A stretch of 64,000 nt of DNA from Plazaster borealis (lineage: Eukaryota > Echinodermata > Asteroidea > Forcipulatida > Labidiasteridae): the NCBI GenBank assembly GCA_021014325.1, contig CM037463.1, forward strand, positions 4,273,001 to 4,337,000, given 5' to 3'. Made by a program: the position numbers and the translations under genes. How positions within the stretch are numbered: the stretch's first letter is position 1; each line of letters starts with the position of its first letter. This document shows positions 1-12,669 of this stretch, in pieces. A model generated the notes under the pieces. It did not search any database. It had not been told where the DNA came from and was given only the letters and a program-made list of their open reading frames with translations.

Positions 1-243
1 TTTCTGGATCCTCTAGGCCCTACTCTTCGACATCCCCTGTTTCAATTTGCCGACTGGCATTTCCTTTTGGGGGTCTGTGGAAGCCAATGGAAGCCGATTT
101 GCCGACTGGCATTTCCTTTCGAGGGTGTGTGAAAGCCAGTTGTGGAAGCCAATTCGTCTTCAAATTTGTCATCAAGCCTCCCCACCCCCATTTGCCATAA
201 AGTAACCTAGCCTGTTTCTAAATCTGCCTGTTTAATGCTCTAC
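1..243. other. intron of MSMO1 with a short direct repeat
   Basis: Non-coding sequence downstream of MSMO1 exon 3. The words TTTGCCGACTGGCATTTCC and GGAAGCCA recur about 52 bases apart, a small two-copy local duplication. I see no exon matching the next part of MSMO1. Confidence 0.5.
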
Positions 244-2117
244 GTACCATGCCGGCATCTTGTCCCACTCAAATGATATATTGAAGAATTCACAGTAGAC
301 GTACGAACCACATATCATCGGTAGCTGCACAAACAACTGGTTTACCAGCAGAAGTCTCAGACATTTCCACTGACTCGCTGCAGTTTCTGGTTTGTCCTGA
401 GGTTGGGTAAAAGTGGACAAAAGTGTTGACTAACCTGACAGATTGGTTTTGTTATTCAGTTGGGTTTAACATATTTGAATATTTCATATTTATAACACCC
501 CTTACAAGGATTCTTCTGCCTTTTGATTGGTTTATAGCGTGTCACATGATGTCTCATTTTTTTCTAGAAAGCTGCGCCTATAGCAACAGCAGCTTCTTGG
601 TAATAGTAATAATAACTAGTTCTTATATAGCGCATTGTACAATAACGTATCAATACGCTTTACATTAGTGCCCTGGTCATTGGGCCAATAACATTCCTTT
701 AATCTTTCTCAGCTCCCTGGGGAGTATACAGCCCTGAGCTGCCGTGCACTCCGAAGGCTTTTTCAAACACAATATCAACCTCTACAGTCTACCCTCACAG
801 GTACCCCTCGGCACAATTTATGCTTGGGGTGATATAAAACAAATATTGACTGCTTTTACTCGTGCTACGATTAAAACTACGACTCCCTCAGTGATCCCCG
901 GATTAAATTTTTAGCACAGAATTGGCTGATTGGGAATGTACACACAAAAACTTACCTTTTGGATTTTGTACTTTTTCATGTATGGTACAAATTGGAAAAT
1001 AAATGCTGGAAAACTCAGCAGATAGTAGGTTGCCTGGAAATAAAACCAACATCAAAACGAAACAAATCAGTTTTGCAAATTAAAAATTGAATTAAATTAC
1101 AAATTGGCAAGTTTAATGATGTATTAATTTATTTGTTTTGGCACTATTTTGAGCATCAGCAAACTGTTTCCTCGGTCTATCGGTCATTGAGTGAGATAGG
1201 CAGGTAAATCGTCCAGGTAAAACATTAATAGAAAAATGATCAATAATTACTGCTTAATTCCTAACCAAACTTTTATTTTTGAGTACAAATGAGGTAAGTC
1301 AGTGAAAACCTGGAAAGCTACATTGAAGCGTGGAGGAAGGGGGCATTGTAAATTATATAAAACAAAATTAAATGTTTTGGTTGGAAACAATAAGTATTAT
1401 TATTTAGAAAGTAAAGCCATAAATAATTTAAAACATACTCAACAAGACGAACCAACTATACTATGAAATTTTCACTGAAAGATGATTTGGACCCGGTGGA
1501 AATAAATGTGCTTGCTTTATAGTGAACTGTATCACTAGTAATTGTAATATCACAAACAACTCTCATGACTAGACTCTGACTGAGCAAAGGTGGGCCGATT
1601 TCACAAACAATTAAAGAGCTAAGAATAAGACTGATCTTAATTAAGTGCAAATCAATGTTAACTGCCAACACTGAAACCCATCTTTTTTAGATGAATTTTG
1701 TATTTTTTTTGTGTGAAATCAAGCCGGCCGGCAGTTGCTGCATGGGAAACATCATTCAATAATGTCACTTGTCAGCTTGTGTTCCCATCCCAAATCATGC
1801 AAATTTAATTTACAAAATTAACAAGGTTTTCTTTGCTCCAATTCCTTCCTCCATGGTTCAACCCAAAATTATTTAAAATTTCCCTTGTGGTTTGTGGTTT
1901 ATAATATTACTTGAAAATCAACAGTGGCAGAATATTGATTCTTTCTCACCATGTGAACCATGACAGAACCAACGGTAGCTATCTGAAACCGGGTGTAGTT
2001 GTCGGTCATGTACGTCCATGCCGATTCCATGGGAGGCTTGAGCGGATTCTCCGGTATGTACTCCATATACTCGCTGGCACTCAGCCGCATCGTTTCCATG
2101 ATTCCTCCCTCAGCCAT
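244..2117 (-). CDS. MSMO1: methylsterol monooxygenase 1, first three coding exons (gene runs off the left edge)
   Basis: Sterol C4-methyl oxidase of the ER membrane, which starts removal of the C4 methyl groups in sterol synthesis. Coding exons on the minus strand are 2117-1950, 1033-956 and 396-244, all joined in phase 0 (56, 26 and 51 residues). Exon 1 carries ENPL and NYTRFQIAT, exon 2 carries [12 protein letters not shown], and exon 3 carries DKPET, QWKC and QLPMICGSY. All are recognisable from the vertebrate enzyme and in the same order. The start ATG at 2117 is chosen because it gives an N-terminus of about the usual length; an in-frame ATG at 2168 is further upstream. The histidine-box exons that bind the di-iron centre are not in the window. 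Donors are GTGAG, GTAAG and GTAGAG. It lies head to head with NIFK, 2.65 kb away. I am confident of the family and slightly less so of the start. Confidence 0.9.
600..690 (-). repeat. possible retroposon 3' tail in MSMO1 intron
   Basis: An (AAT)-rich stretch is followed by GTTCTTATATAGCGC and CGCTTTACATTA. Read on the minus strand, GCGCTATATAAGAAC matches the 3' end of the tRNA-derived SINE at 58113-58380. This is probably a truncated relative, but it is short. Confidence 0.4.
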
Positions 2118-3807
2118 GACGGGTTTTGAAGATTCACTGGCCGTACATGTAGGTTGCTGCCTGCACACAAATGGTGTGGTTTACGAATGCCCTCCGCTAT
2201 ATATGCAAGTTGTACTTATATAAATGGGGAAATGATGTGTATGTGCTGGTACTTTTTGTCCAGGCCTGTTTCGATCTCTCAGGCAGTACGTATGATATGC
2301 TCAGAGACTACGACAACAAAAGCCGCCCGCCGGTCCGTTATATTCTTCTGACCGTATTCTTCTCTTATGAAATCAAATAGCAGCTTATCACGCGTCACGT
2401 AACATCGCGTGACACAATGTCGTCTGCTGATTCAATGCACGTACATTTTGTACACTGGCTTTGCTCGCCCCCACCAGTGTTATCTGAAGGGAAGATAATG
2501 GTAACCGGGGGCTTTCACTGTGTAAAAGTTGCTGTGTCGTTCTCGTTCTCAATAATAATCCAGGGAAGCATGCAGGGGGCGGGGGATGGGTCAGTGTGGG
2601 GGGGGGGGTTGTCCTCCCAATCACTAGAGGGGGGTCTCCTCCTGGGGGTGGGGGGAGACGACGGCATAATAACATTCACATTTTTACGGGCCCATAATTG
2701 GCCTCATCCAGACGTTCTAGATTGCAGTAAGCGAACTCGACCTACATGGTGATGCAAAAGAAGGGGAAACCTTGACAGGATTGTTAACCTCGACTTCAGT
2801 TGGACGTTGAGTTTTTTAAATAAATGTACTGAAATAGGAGCTCTCAACCACAACCAAAGTGGGGGGTTTTAAATCTCAAGAATGGTGTTGTATAATGCTA
2901 ATTTGAATACGTCACCAAAATCACTGTTGTCCATGTACACTGTAAGTAAGTCTAGCCCGTGTGTAAATCGTTCACACAAATACCAAAAAAGACATATTTA
3001 ATTAACGTTTGGCTGATCGAGAAGCTGGTTATTCTATCATTTGTAGGCCTAAGTGCTTATGATATTAAAGAAACCATAGAAAAAGAAAAAGTGAGTACAA
3101 TCATTGAATTGTATACCCAGTGTTTTTTGTCAAGCGCGTGAAATAAAGCCGCCATAGACAGCATGGTTTATTGCCACATGAATTTTCTTTTTACCTCAGA
3201 GACAAATACTAGCCTTTATAGCCTATGCATTTGCAAACATTTTTTCGTCACTATAATAAAAAAGTCGATATTTTAATAGGCCTACTATTAAATTGAATTT
3301 TTGAAATAAATTATCGACAAGTAGGCCTTTAAGTGAAAATTGCTGTCAAAAGTGATTGCTAATTCTGCTGTCTTGAACCATGGCTACCTCCATGCTTGAA
3401 CCATCTTGAACTTAAAACGTTTTAAAATGGATTAGAAAAAGGACCGCTTAAATTCAACTGTGAATCAGTGGAATGTAAGACTTTTGGCAGACGATTACAC
3501 TCAGGTAAAATCCATTGTACAAATAATAAGCATGCTCAGAAATAATACGTGGTTGCTGCCACCAGGTCTGCCAAAAGTCCACGGCGCACATTCAAATTAA
3601 GTTGCCTTGCCTCGGATGAACTCGTAATTTGAATTTTAGCCTTTGAGAAAGACTCGGCTAGAGTCGAACCACCTACCTATACTATTGCTATGTTTTTGTA
3701 TTCTGTGTTACTTAGGCCTACGTATTGACAAAGGTTAAAACAGCTTCAATTTATATTTATAGCAAAGAAAAATCCAATAAGAAAATATAATGAGCTGTTG
3801 CAAACTG

Positions 3808-3975
3808 CTTTCCGACCAAGGACCTATTGTATAAATGCAAAAGGTCTTTCCCGAAGGCTAAATGACAACACAACACAACACACATAAACACATGATACCT
3901 GTTTATGTGTGGTTGTGTTGTGTTGTCATTAGCATTCGGGAAAGACTCTGCTACTAGGATAGGGTCGGAAAGTCG
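3808..3975. repeat. foldback element, family J copy 1
   Basis: The two arms are inverted copies: TTTCCGACC, GTCTTTCCCGAA and ATGACAACACAACAC on the left pair with GTGTTGTGTTGTCAT, TTCGGGAAAGAC and GGGTCGGAAAG on the right. Related sequence occurs at 22131-22375 and 62515-62760. No coding capacity is seen. Confidence 0.7.
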
Positions 3976-4144
3976 GGCTATTAACTATTTTTTTTCTTCA
4001 AAAATCAAATATTAAATAAAAGAAAGTATGGAAGATTATTATCATGATATCCAGAGGGAGGTCCCGTAGTTGCAAAAGCTTAGTATGTGCAATACAGCAG
4101 AAAAGGGTCATGCCTGGCGTATTGTCCAGGAGGATTATACACTA

Positions 4145-4484
4145 AAAGGCATCGTACACGTTTGGTAATTACTAAACTGATTTGGCAACGAGCAACAGAG
4201 AGCCGTTGATAGTATAAAACATTGTGAGAAACGACTCCCTCTGAAGTGTTTTGAGAAAGAGGTAATTTCTCACTAAAATAATAAAACAAACTTCTTGCAA
4301 GAAGTTTTTATTATTCTATCTGAAAGCACACAAATTTGTAGGTGTTTTGTCTTTCATCATTTTCTTGCAACTTCGATGACCAATTGAGCCCAAATTTTCA
4401 CAGGCTTGTTTTTTATGCATATGTTGGGATACACCAAGTGAGAACACTGGTCTTTGACAATTTCCAAACGTGTACGATGCCTTT
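4145..4484. mobile_element. MITE family A, copy 1
   Basis: Ends are AAAGGCATCGTACACG and CGTGTACGATGCCTTT, with arms shared by all family A copies (GATAGTATAAAACATTGTG, GACCAATTGAGCCCAAATTT, TATGTTGGGATACACCAAG). The centre is the palindrome CTTCTTGCAAGAAG. It is non-autonomous and has no ORF. Confidence 0.85.
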
Positions 4485-4767
4485 AATAAGTAATTTTCTA
4501 AAAAGCTTTTTAGTGACAAAAATAGTGTCTGTGAAGTCCATGCTCTCTGTACGTGTCTCTTTGGTTTGGAAAAATGTCACCCACTGACGGTCGATGACGA
4601 CGAGGTTGATCTTTCGCATGAACTGCACGTTTCAAAATGTATCACTCGATCGCATAGGCATAGTCTGTCTCCTTGATTCTATAATATTGCCTTATCGCGT
4701 CATTGCCAAGTCTTGGGTACTAGACCTAAACTACACGTGCAGTTTTGGGTGGTGAAGATCATCAAAA

Positions 4768-7700
4768 ATGGCTCAACTGGGTGAAAATGATGCCGAAATG
4801 CTGGTTTCAGACTTTTCTGACGATGAGCAGGAGAAAAAGAAGAGGGTCAGAAGAAAGAGGTCGAAGAAAGTGGTAGGTACAATTATAATTTCAAATTGTG
4901 ATAAAAAGTAGAATGCCAACATGACTGACCAAGTCGGTGAAGTTCAGAGGAACTTTTCAACAAAACCTGGGAAGTACAGTGGAAACACGTTTGGAATCAT
5001 TGTGGATCCTCCATTAGTATGTTAGTCCATGGTAAACAATACACATAAACATTGTAACTTCCACGTTGATATGGCTGTCTGTACACTGATCATTGAATTG
5101 TACTGTAGGACAGACAGGTCTGGGATTAACAAAACCAAAAAACATAATGTTTTTAATTTACATTTTTCGTTTGTTCATAGGCCTAATTAAAGTTTAAAGT
5201 TTAAACAGCATCACAATCACATGTCCAGATCAATCATCAATCAATCATTCAGATTGCCTAATTTTGAAAAAAATCCATCCGACTGCCACTTTCTAGAGGT
5301 TTTTTTATTTTAAAAGACTTTTAATGGTTGTTGGGCTTTAATTCCCTTTCCCTATTCTTGAGGATTTGGTATTTTTAAAACGCCAATTAATTGACCGGTG
5401 ATAGTAACACCCTTATTGACCTTTAAAAAGAAAATTCAAGGGGACATTTCATCAATCATGTGGCCCAAACCCTTTGTATGTAAGCGGTAAGTTGTGCACT
5501 CATGCCCTAAACTCAAAATGGCATAGGCCTATATACAAATCCGAAAATGGCATATTTTAAAAGTATTTCAACACCTTGTAATTCAAAGTACATGTTCCTC
5601 TCTGTATACATTCTGTCAATCTTTCTGGACAAGTGAGGATATAATTTGACCTACAGTACATGTACATAAATTAAGCCAAGGGCGATAAAGTTGCAGTCGG
5701 GTTCCGCATCTTTACTTGATTAACAACTACAGGGAGGAAATTGTTTAATTTTTTTTGCGATAAAACAATGATGCCCTTTCATTTAAAATAAGTATGTTTG
5801 TAGCATACTAATTGGCTTTTCTGTAATAATTGTAGTAAAAGCAATTATTTGAAAATTACATTACAACTACGGAGCCAAACAAAGCAAGAAAATTGCCAAA
5901 CGCTTGAAACTGAGTTCATGAACACCCAGACCTTTGTACTCTGAAAAGATGGGCAAGCATTACTCCTAAAGTCCTAGAGACTAATGAGGTTTGTTCCGCT
6001 ATCGTCTCGGAACAAACCTCCATAGTTCTAGGAGTAGGCAAGCATGGCACCATTTCAAGTCGGGTTGATTTACTTGTGCAACCCAACTTCGTCAAAGCCA
6101 AGATATGGAATTTTGAGTAACTTCGGGTTAGTCTTTTGTTGGAAGATGTCATTGAAAAAATCTCTGAAATTGAAACACCTGTGCAAACTAACGTTAATCT
6201 TGACTAACCTAATCTTGACTTTGCATTTAAGTTGTCATAGATAAGTATGACACTATTTGCTATTTATTTATAAAGCAATGACAAAAGCATATGTAAAGAG
6301 GAAATACAAAAGAGAACAACTAAGAAATATAGGCTAAAGAGTCACAGTTCTTAAGTAAAGAAAATTATCAATTATTATTTGTTTGTAGAAGGAAGATATT
6401 GATATGAGCGATGAGAAGGATGAACGGGGTGTGATCTACCTAAGTCATATCCCCCATGGATTCTACGAGCCTCAGATGAGACAGTTCTTTGGACAGTTTG
6501 GCAAAGTGACCAGATGTAAACTGTGGAGAAGTAAAAAGGTAATTATTAGCTTTTCAGTCTTTTTTTTTCAAGCAACATGTTGATGTTGAAGGTTTTTAAA
6601 TAAGAATTTGTATTAAAGGGACACGTTGCCTTGGATCGGGCGAGTTGGTCTATAAAAAGCATTTGTAACCGTTTGTTATTAAATTCATACAGTTAGAAAG
6701 ATGTTTTAAAAGTAGAATACAATGATCCACACAAATATGTCTCGAAATTGCGTGGTTTTCCTTTTACATCGTGAACAAACACGGTCGGCCATTTTGTGGA
6801 GTCAACATTTTGACTCCACAAAATGGCCGACCGTGTTAGTTCACAAAGTAAAAGGAAAACCACGCAGTTTTGAGGCATATTTGTGTGGATCATTGTATTC
6901 TACTTATATAACGTCTTTCTAACCATATGCATTTTATAACAAACGGTTACAAACGCTTTTTTGTTGACCAACTCGTCCGATCCAAGGCAACGTGCCCCTT
7001 TAACGACATTCCTTCAGGGGCTGTGTCGTCTTGATCAATGCAGGCCTGTGGCTGTACATGGGATTATGAACTTTTATCCAGTTACTGCACTCGCGCGCGC
7101 TCTCCATAGATATGATACAGAGGGAGGGCGCGTACGTGCAGTTACTGGTCGAAAGTTCATACATGTATGTAACGCAACAGGCCTGCTTTGATCATGACGA
7201 CACAGCCCCTTTAACTAGTAAATGTGTTCCCTGAGCCTGTTTTGGTTCTATCTGTAGAGTTACAATATATTAACTTATGTAAACACCTTTTTGAGTCGTA
7301 CACAGTCTCTAAACCCCCCCCCCCCAACTCCACCATATGCTTTGTATGACCGAGAAAATGTTTGAAACTTTGGACGGCCCTTAACAGGAATGCATACTTT
7401 TACTCAATTTACCCGTTTAAGGTTACTACTCTTTTATTGGTTTTCAGACCGGCAAGTCAAGGGGCTATGCCTATGTTGAGTTCGAGTACGTTGATGTCGC
7501 CAAGATAGTTGCTGATACCATGAACAACTACCTCATGTACCAAAAGCTTCTCAAATGTAAGAAATGTTCAGATATATAATATTTAAAAATGTTGAAGTCA
7601 AAGAAGTGAATGAATCAAAATGAAGTTGAGCAAGTCATCTTTAAGTATCTGGATTTAAAAAGACTAAGAAGTTGTTTGACTCGAAGATCTTGAAACCTCA

Positions 7701-10700
7701 CATTACTTCCCCCTTAAACGACCTGTTCGACAACTGTGAACAAACACATTGAGAAGTCTTCATTTATTATACAATACTATTGTCTCTGAATTTGATTTCT
7801 CATTAAACATCATAACTTCCTCTGTTAATCTTGAAGACTATATGAAAAGTATCTGTTGAAATGTTATGCATTTTTTTCTTTGATGGCTAAATATTTTCTT
7901 TGTTTTAAATCAATCCAAATGTATTGACTCTTTAAGGTATTATACAGGATTGGTAGAGCTGACAAAATAGTCGCAGACAGTGGTCATTTTTTGTGTAATC
8001 AACCATATGTGTGAATAACAAACCTGTGAAAATTTGAGCTTAGAGGCACTGGACACGTTTGGCAATTGTCAAAGACCAGTATTCTCACTTGGTGAATCCC
8101 AACATATGCTTAAAACAACAAACATGTGAAAATTTGGGCTCAATTGGTCATGGAAGTTGCAAGAAAATAATAAAAGAAAAAACACCCTTGTTGCACAAAT
8201 TTGTGTGCTTTCAGATGCCTGAAAAAGGCTTCAGGCCTGAAGTCTTTTTCAGATTCAAATATTTTAGTGAGAAATTACCTCTTTCTCAAAACTACGTTAC
8301 TTCAGAGGGAGTCGTTTCTCACAATGTTTTATACTATCAACAGCTCTCCGTTGCTCATTACCAATTAAATTTGTATGCTAATATATATTTTGAGTAATTA
8401 CCAAACATGTCCGGTGCTTTTAATAGTTGTTTGAGTCAGGAGAAAATAGTGAAAAACCATTCACAATTTTCAGTTCGTAAACATATTGTCCTTAATTTGG
8501 GTTGTAACAACCAAAATCAGATGTTGCTTTTTGTTAAAGGTTTTCTGACAGTTTTCTCAAATACAACTTCATTTCAGAGCGAAATATTTCACAGAAAAAT
8601 TGGTTCTGGTATGAACTTCATAATCAGTAAACTTTCACTTTCAGACTAAAATTAAACAATTATGTTTTTTCAACCTAACCAATCCTGTACAATACCTTTA
8701 ACTTCAGGTAAATTCATCCCGAATAAGGATCTGGTTGCAAAAGCATTCAGTCAGAGTCACAGAAGATTCGTGAAACCATTCCATCGCGAGCTCTCGGCCA
8801 AACGCCACAACAGTCTACTCAAGTCTAGTGAGTCTCGCATCCTAAAGAATCAGAAACGCCTCGTTCAGGTCGAGGGACGCCGCATAAAGAAGATGGCAGC
8901 TTTGGGGATCGAATACAAACCCACAGGATATGTAAGTCTTTTTTTCAGGCATGTAACTTTTCAGCTGATTAGGGTTCAATAAGCCATGTGTGAGTTAGAT
9001 TTGAATAATGTCTGGTACAACAACTTGCTTGTTCTCAAGTAACCGCTTAAATTTGAATTCCTTAGACTAACGAGACAGTTGCTACGTCACATGATTCTGG
9101 GCAAGCTTTTGCGTAGGGAGAACACCCGTACACAATTCTGAATGATTGTTTATGGCACAATGGTACCAGGGTTTGCTCATCTGGAGGTTGCTATACAAAA
9201 GCTTGCCGCGAACCATTTGACATAGCAACTGTCTCTATAGACCATGTGAACTTTGTTTACAATAAGTGTGACCTTGTGCATTCTTTGGGTATTCTGGCAG
9301 GCAAGATACTACACAGGTCCTATGGGAAAGTTGACATTTTGTGTCATAATTTCCACATAAATCCAAGAATTATGAAAGTAAAAGCTGGACAAGTTTTGAG
9401 ATGTGCCCCCTTTCATCATATCAAAAGTTGATGGGAATTAGACAGTGCAATCTCCATAAAATGTAAGATTTTATGTTTTATTCCATTAGTCTGTGTACAA
9501 ATCGTGCCTGCAGGAAGTCCAGGCTCTGTGGCTCTTTTGTAAACATGTGATGTCACAGGTCACATGGTCTATAGTCTGAGTAATTCAAATTTAAGCGGTA
9601 ACTTGTGACTAAGCAAGTCATTGTACCAGACCTAATTCTAATCTAACTCGCTTATATGGCTTATTTGTTGCGTTGCTTACTGCATAACTCAGCACTTATA
9701 GCACTCTGTAAAGCATTTATTTCTATGGGCCGTAAGTGCAGAACTCTGTCGTAAGCAGCGTCATGAAAGCGTGCTTAGCTGATTTCTTGGGTTTTTTAAA
9801 ATTGTTATTATGAGTGTCATAGAAAATAGTAAAAACATTGTTCAAAGTTAAAACTGGCTTCTCCCGGTTTGAACAATTAACAGATTGCAGTTCCATTTTA
9901 ACACCAGAGCAGGCAAACTTTTGCAAAACGACATTGTGATGGATATGCAATTTAGGTCTCCAATGGTCTGTTGAATGTATCATAGAAAATTAACACACAA
10001 AGAGTTTATCAAATAGGTCAGTTTGTTTTAAAGAAATCTATGTATTTATTTTATACATTGTGATTGGGTGGGTTTTTTTTTTCCGTGCATTATAATAATG
10101 ACAGGATGAGATTAACCACAGATTTGTCGTCGTGTTTAAATGAATTAGAGTTTGACAATCTTAACATTGCAACTGTATATTTTTTCCTCTCATTTAAATA
10201 GAAAGATGAGTGGGAGGACATCAAGAAGGCCAAGGCGTTGATAAATGAAAAGAGACGGGTGGAGGCACTGCGCCTCAAAGAGATCGAAATGAGAAAGGAG
10301 GCAGCATTGAAACAGGCCAAGCATAAAGCCCACCTTCTCTCCAAGAAACGAAGAATCGGCAAGAAGCTGAGACGCAAAGAAGAGAAGGAGAAAAATCCAG
10401 CAGAAGAGAAGCCTGAAGAAGCAAAGATGGAGACCCCTGATGCAGTCACTCCTAAGTACCCTAAACGTAAGTCTCAGGGTGCTGTCTCGGGTGATGTTGA
10501 CCAGCAACCACTGAAGAAAAAGGGAAGAACCTCCACTCTGTCTACCCCTTCCCAAAAGTTGGCATCACCTGCTCCAAAGGAAGAAGTGAAAGTGGCATCA
10601 CCTGTCGTAAGAAGCACTAGAAGAAGTGGCCGAAGATCTGTGAAGAGTGATGCCGCTGCATCGACATCCCCTGATAAGGAGCTTAAAACGCCAAAACCTA

Positions 10701-11206
10701 AAACCCCAAGTTCTAAGACATCAAAGATCATCAAAGAAGCTTTATCAACCCCTGTGAGAGTAAAAGATGCTACCCCTTCCCAAGCTGTTTCCAAACCGTC
10801 AGTAGAGCATCAAAAAGATTCCCCCGATCCCAAGATGGTAAAGAAGACCCCAAGGAGTTCGCGGAGAGGAAAGACACCTAAGAAAGGACTCTCTCTTGAT
10901 TCAGAAACCACCACCAGTGATTCAGAATCTGGGAAACCCAAAGTGATGGAATTTACCGGAATCAAGCTCCAAGAATCAAAGACCCCAGAAGTAGAACTCA
11001 AAACACCAAAAGCATCCCTCACCAAGGTAAAGACTCCAAAAACAGCCGGCAAGGGAAGTTCTAAGAAAACCTCACAGATGGAAGAGCATGATGGTAGCCT
11101 GACACCAAAAGTTCCTACAAGCAACAAGAAAGGCGCCAGCGCAAAGAAGAGTGCCAAGAAGATGAAAGAGATCACCATTCCAGAGGCCCAACTGTTATTA
11201 TTCTGA
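4768..11206 (+). CDS. NIFK: NIFK-like nucleolar RNA-binding protein (Ki-67 FHA-interacting homologue)
   Basis: Exons are 4768-4872, 6389-6538, 7448-7556, 8708-8931 and 10202-11206, giving 530 residues. Introns have GT-AG ends and phases 0, 0, 1 and 0. An acidic and basic N-terminus leads into an RRM at about residues 49-125, with RNP2 IYLSHI and RNP1 [11 protein letters not shown], then MNNYL and LLKCKFIP. This RRM and the following Arg/Lys-rich block ([18 protein letters not shown]) match NIFK, which works in rRNA processing and binds the Ki-67 FHA domain on perimitotic chromosomes. The vertebrate protein is about 290 residues. Here the last exon adds a long Lys/Ser/Pro tail with 13 Thr-Pro sites, many as TPK. 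The ATG at 4768 is the first in the frame. A possible poly(A) signal AATAAA lies at 11771-11776. Yeast Nop15-type proteins are an alternative, but NIFK fits best. Confidence 0.9.
5951..6045. repeat. foldback in NIFK intron 1
   Basis: The inverted arms GGGCAAGCAT...ACTCCTA and TAGGAGTAGGCAAGCATGG differ in detail. The inner stem GAGGTTTGTTCCG pairs with CGGAACAAACCTC around a nine-base loop. Small non-coding hairpin-type repeat. Confidence 0.6.
6614..7003. mobile_element. MITE family D, full copy in NIFK intron 2
   Basis: The long palindromic element begins AAAGGGACACGTTGCCTTGG and ends with its inverse near 7003. The centre is CGGTCGGCCATTTTGTGGAG followed by its inverted copy. A truncated relative lies at 52038-52258. 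Confidence 0.8.
7004..7213. mobile_element. MITE family E, copy 1
   Basis: The arms AGGGGCTGTGTCGTCTTGAT and ATCATGACGACACAGCCCCT are inverted, with CAGGCCTG words and CAGTTACTG in both arms. It abuts family D directly. An interrupted relative is at 53335-54207. Confidence 0.75.
7932..8700. mobile_element. MITE family H in NIFK intron 3, split by a family A copy
   Basis: The ends TAAGGTATTATACAGGATTG and CAATCCTGTACAATACCTTTA are inverted repeats. The element is interrupted at 8043-8422 by a family A MITE. Its right end is only seven bases before NIFK exon 4. Confidence 0.7.
8043..8422. mobile_element. MITE family A, copy 2 (nested in family H)
   Basis: Starts AGGCACTGGACACGTTTGG and ends at CATGTCCGGTGCTTTTA. 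It is in the opposite arm order to copy 1. The centre is the palindrome CTTCAGGCCTGAAG rather than CTTCTTGCAAGAAG. Confidence 0.8.
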
Positions 11207-12022
11207 AAAACTAATAATTAAATAACGATTGAAAATACTTTTCTTTTGAAATGATCATTGAAAACTCACAACTAAAGGTTAATTCTGAAAAAAAAAGTTA
11301 TCCACCTTTTTGATTTTGTTTTAATTGTAAAACTCATTAAGTAATACATGTACTCTGCATCAAGTTGTCACTTTTTTTATGCAAAAAAAACCACTACACG
11401 CAACTTGTTGTCCAAAATTTGTTTTCTTACAGAGAGTTAAAATGGACTTTACACTTTACATAATTTTATGTAGAGAATACAACTTTAGGTCTCCTCAAAT
11501 GATTTATCAAGATTACCTAATATCCTGATTTTTGTTGTTCATGTCTCCCTCTGCCTTAGAAATTTGTTAAAAGATATGAACTAACCAGCAACAGAAGAAC
11601 GTCAATGCCATATAACTCATTGCATGTCCAAACCTCATGTTTTACATTTGCTGTGGTGCAGAGAAACGTTACCAAGAGAAGTGTCACTTTTTTGCCCAAA
11701 ATTTTCAAGTGCAACCCTTTTTTTTCCTTTTTTCCCCTTTTTTTCAGTTTCAGTTAAAGGTCTGTATTTGAATAAAGTTCAAAGTAGTTTGGGCAACATT
11801 TTATCGAAACATTTTTGCAGCAGTATTAAATTTATTTCAAAACTTCTAAAATTTTCAATCTTGTTTCTAAGTCGATGCCCGCCCCACTAAGTGTTGTAGT
11901 CGAGACCCGATAGTCCTAGACCGGTGGAGACACTGTTGCCCAGTGATTGCACGCTGACCTGTTTGTAAGTGCGACGTAAGCCATGCTCACTTCACACTTC
12001 ACACGACGACTGCCAGAAGCCC
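11207..12022. other. NIFK 3' flank and spacer
   Basis: AT-rich sequence follows the NIFK stop. AATAAA at 11771-11776 is a candidate poly(A) signal, which would give a long 3' UTR. I see no ORF that looks real. Confidence 0.45.
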
Positions 12023-12420
12023 AAAGGAATGTACGTTTGGTAATGACTCTGAAAATTTTTGACAATAACAAATTACTTGGTAAGAAGTACAGCAGCTTTG
12101 GATAGTATAATGCATTTTGAGAGACTTTTTACTTCGAAGGACTGCGGTTATGGAAAAATATATATCACTTTTTATCCCCAAAATATTTGGAATATTGAGA
12201 AGCGTCACGATAACGCTTCTCGAAGTGTGTATTCCAATGCAGATTATTCTTCCTGCGTGGACATAACCGCTCCAGATTTTCGGCAATATCTCAAAAATGC
12301 TACCACCTTTTGAAATGAAATTTTCACAGGTTAGTTTTATGGTATATTATATATCTACAACTATATAGGATTGAAACAAACAATAGGCTCCAACTACCAA
12401 ACGTGTACGATGCCTTTAAG
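12023..12420. mobile_element. MITE family C, copy 1
   Basis: Shares CAGCAGCTTTGGATAGTATA, ACTTCGAAG..ACTGCGGTT and CCTGCGTGGACATAACCGCT with copies at 39440-39890 and 55319-55709. The ends resemble family A (ACGTTTGGTAATGACTC, CCAAACGTGTACGATGCC), so the two families may share a transposase. Confidence 0.7.
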
Positions 12421-12669
12421 CTAGTTTTTCCTTTGAGTATTTATGTATAATAAAAAAAAAAGTAGTTATGGACTTGCAATCCAGGTATCTTTTGCAAAGT
12501 CTCTAGACTAGGTTCGCTCAGATTTACTGACACGCTCCTATCCTGTCCGCCATTTTGGTGGAAATGGTGGATGCGCATCATGCAATGGGTCAAAAACTGG
12601 GGTCAATTTCACAAAATCTTCCTAACTTAGGACTAGTCCTAGGCAATGCTAAGAGATAGGACTAGTCTT

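Larger units (their letters stand above)
2118..4767. other. intergenic region between MSMO1 and NIFK
   Basis: The spacer between two divergent genes should hold both promoters. I see a G-rich tract near 2575-2660, a foldback (3808-3975) and a MITE (4145-4484). No convincing exon was found. The octamer TAGGCCTA occurs several times (about 3046, 3280 and 3714). Confidence 0.5.

Noticed and set aside
2388..2752. Overlapping Pro-rich and Gly-rich ORFs
   Set aside because: They come from a G-rich low-complexity tract and lack splice or family support.
10190..11178. Several minus-strand ORFs opposite the last NIFK exon
   Set aside because: Antisense shadows of a Lys/Glu-rich coding exon.
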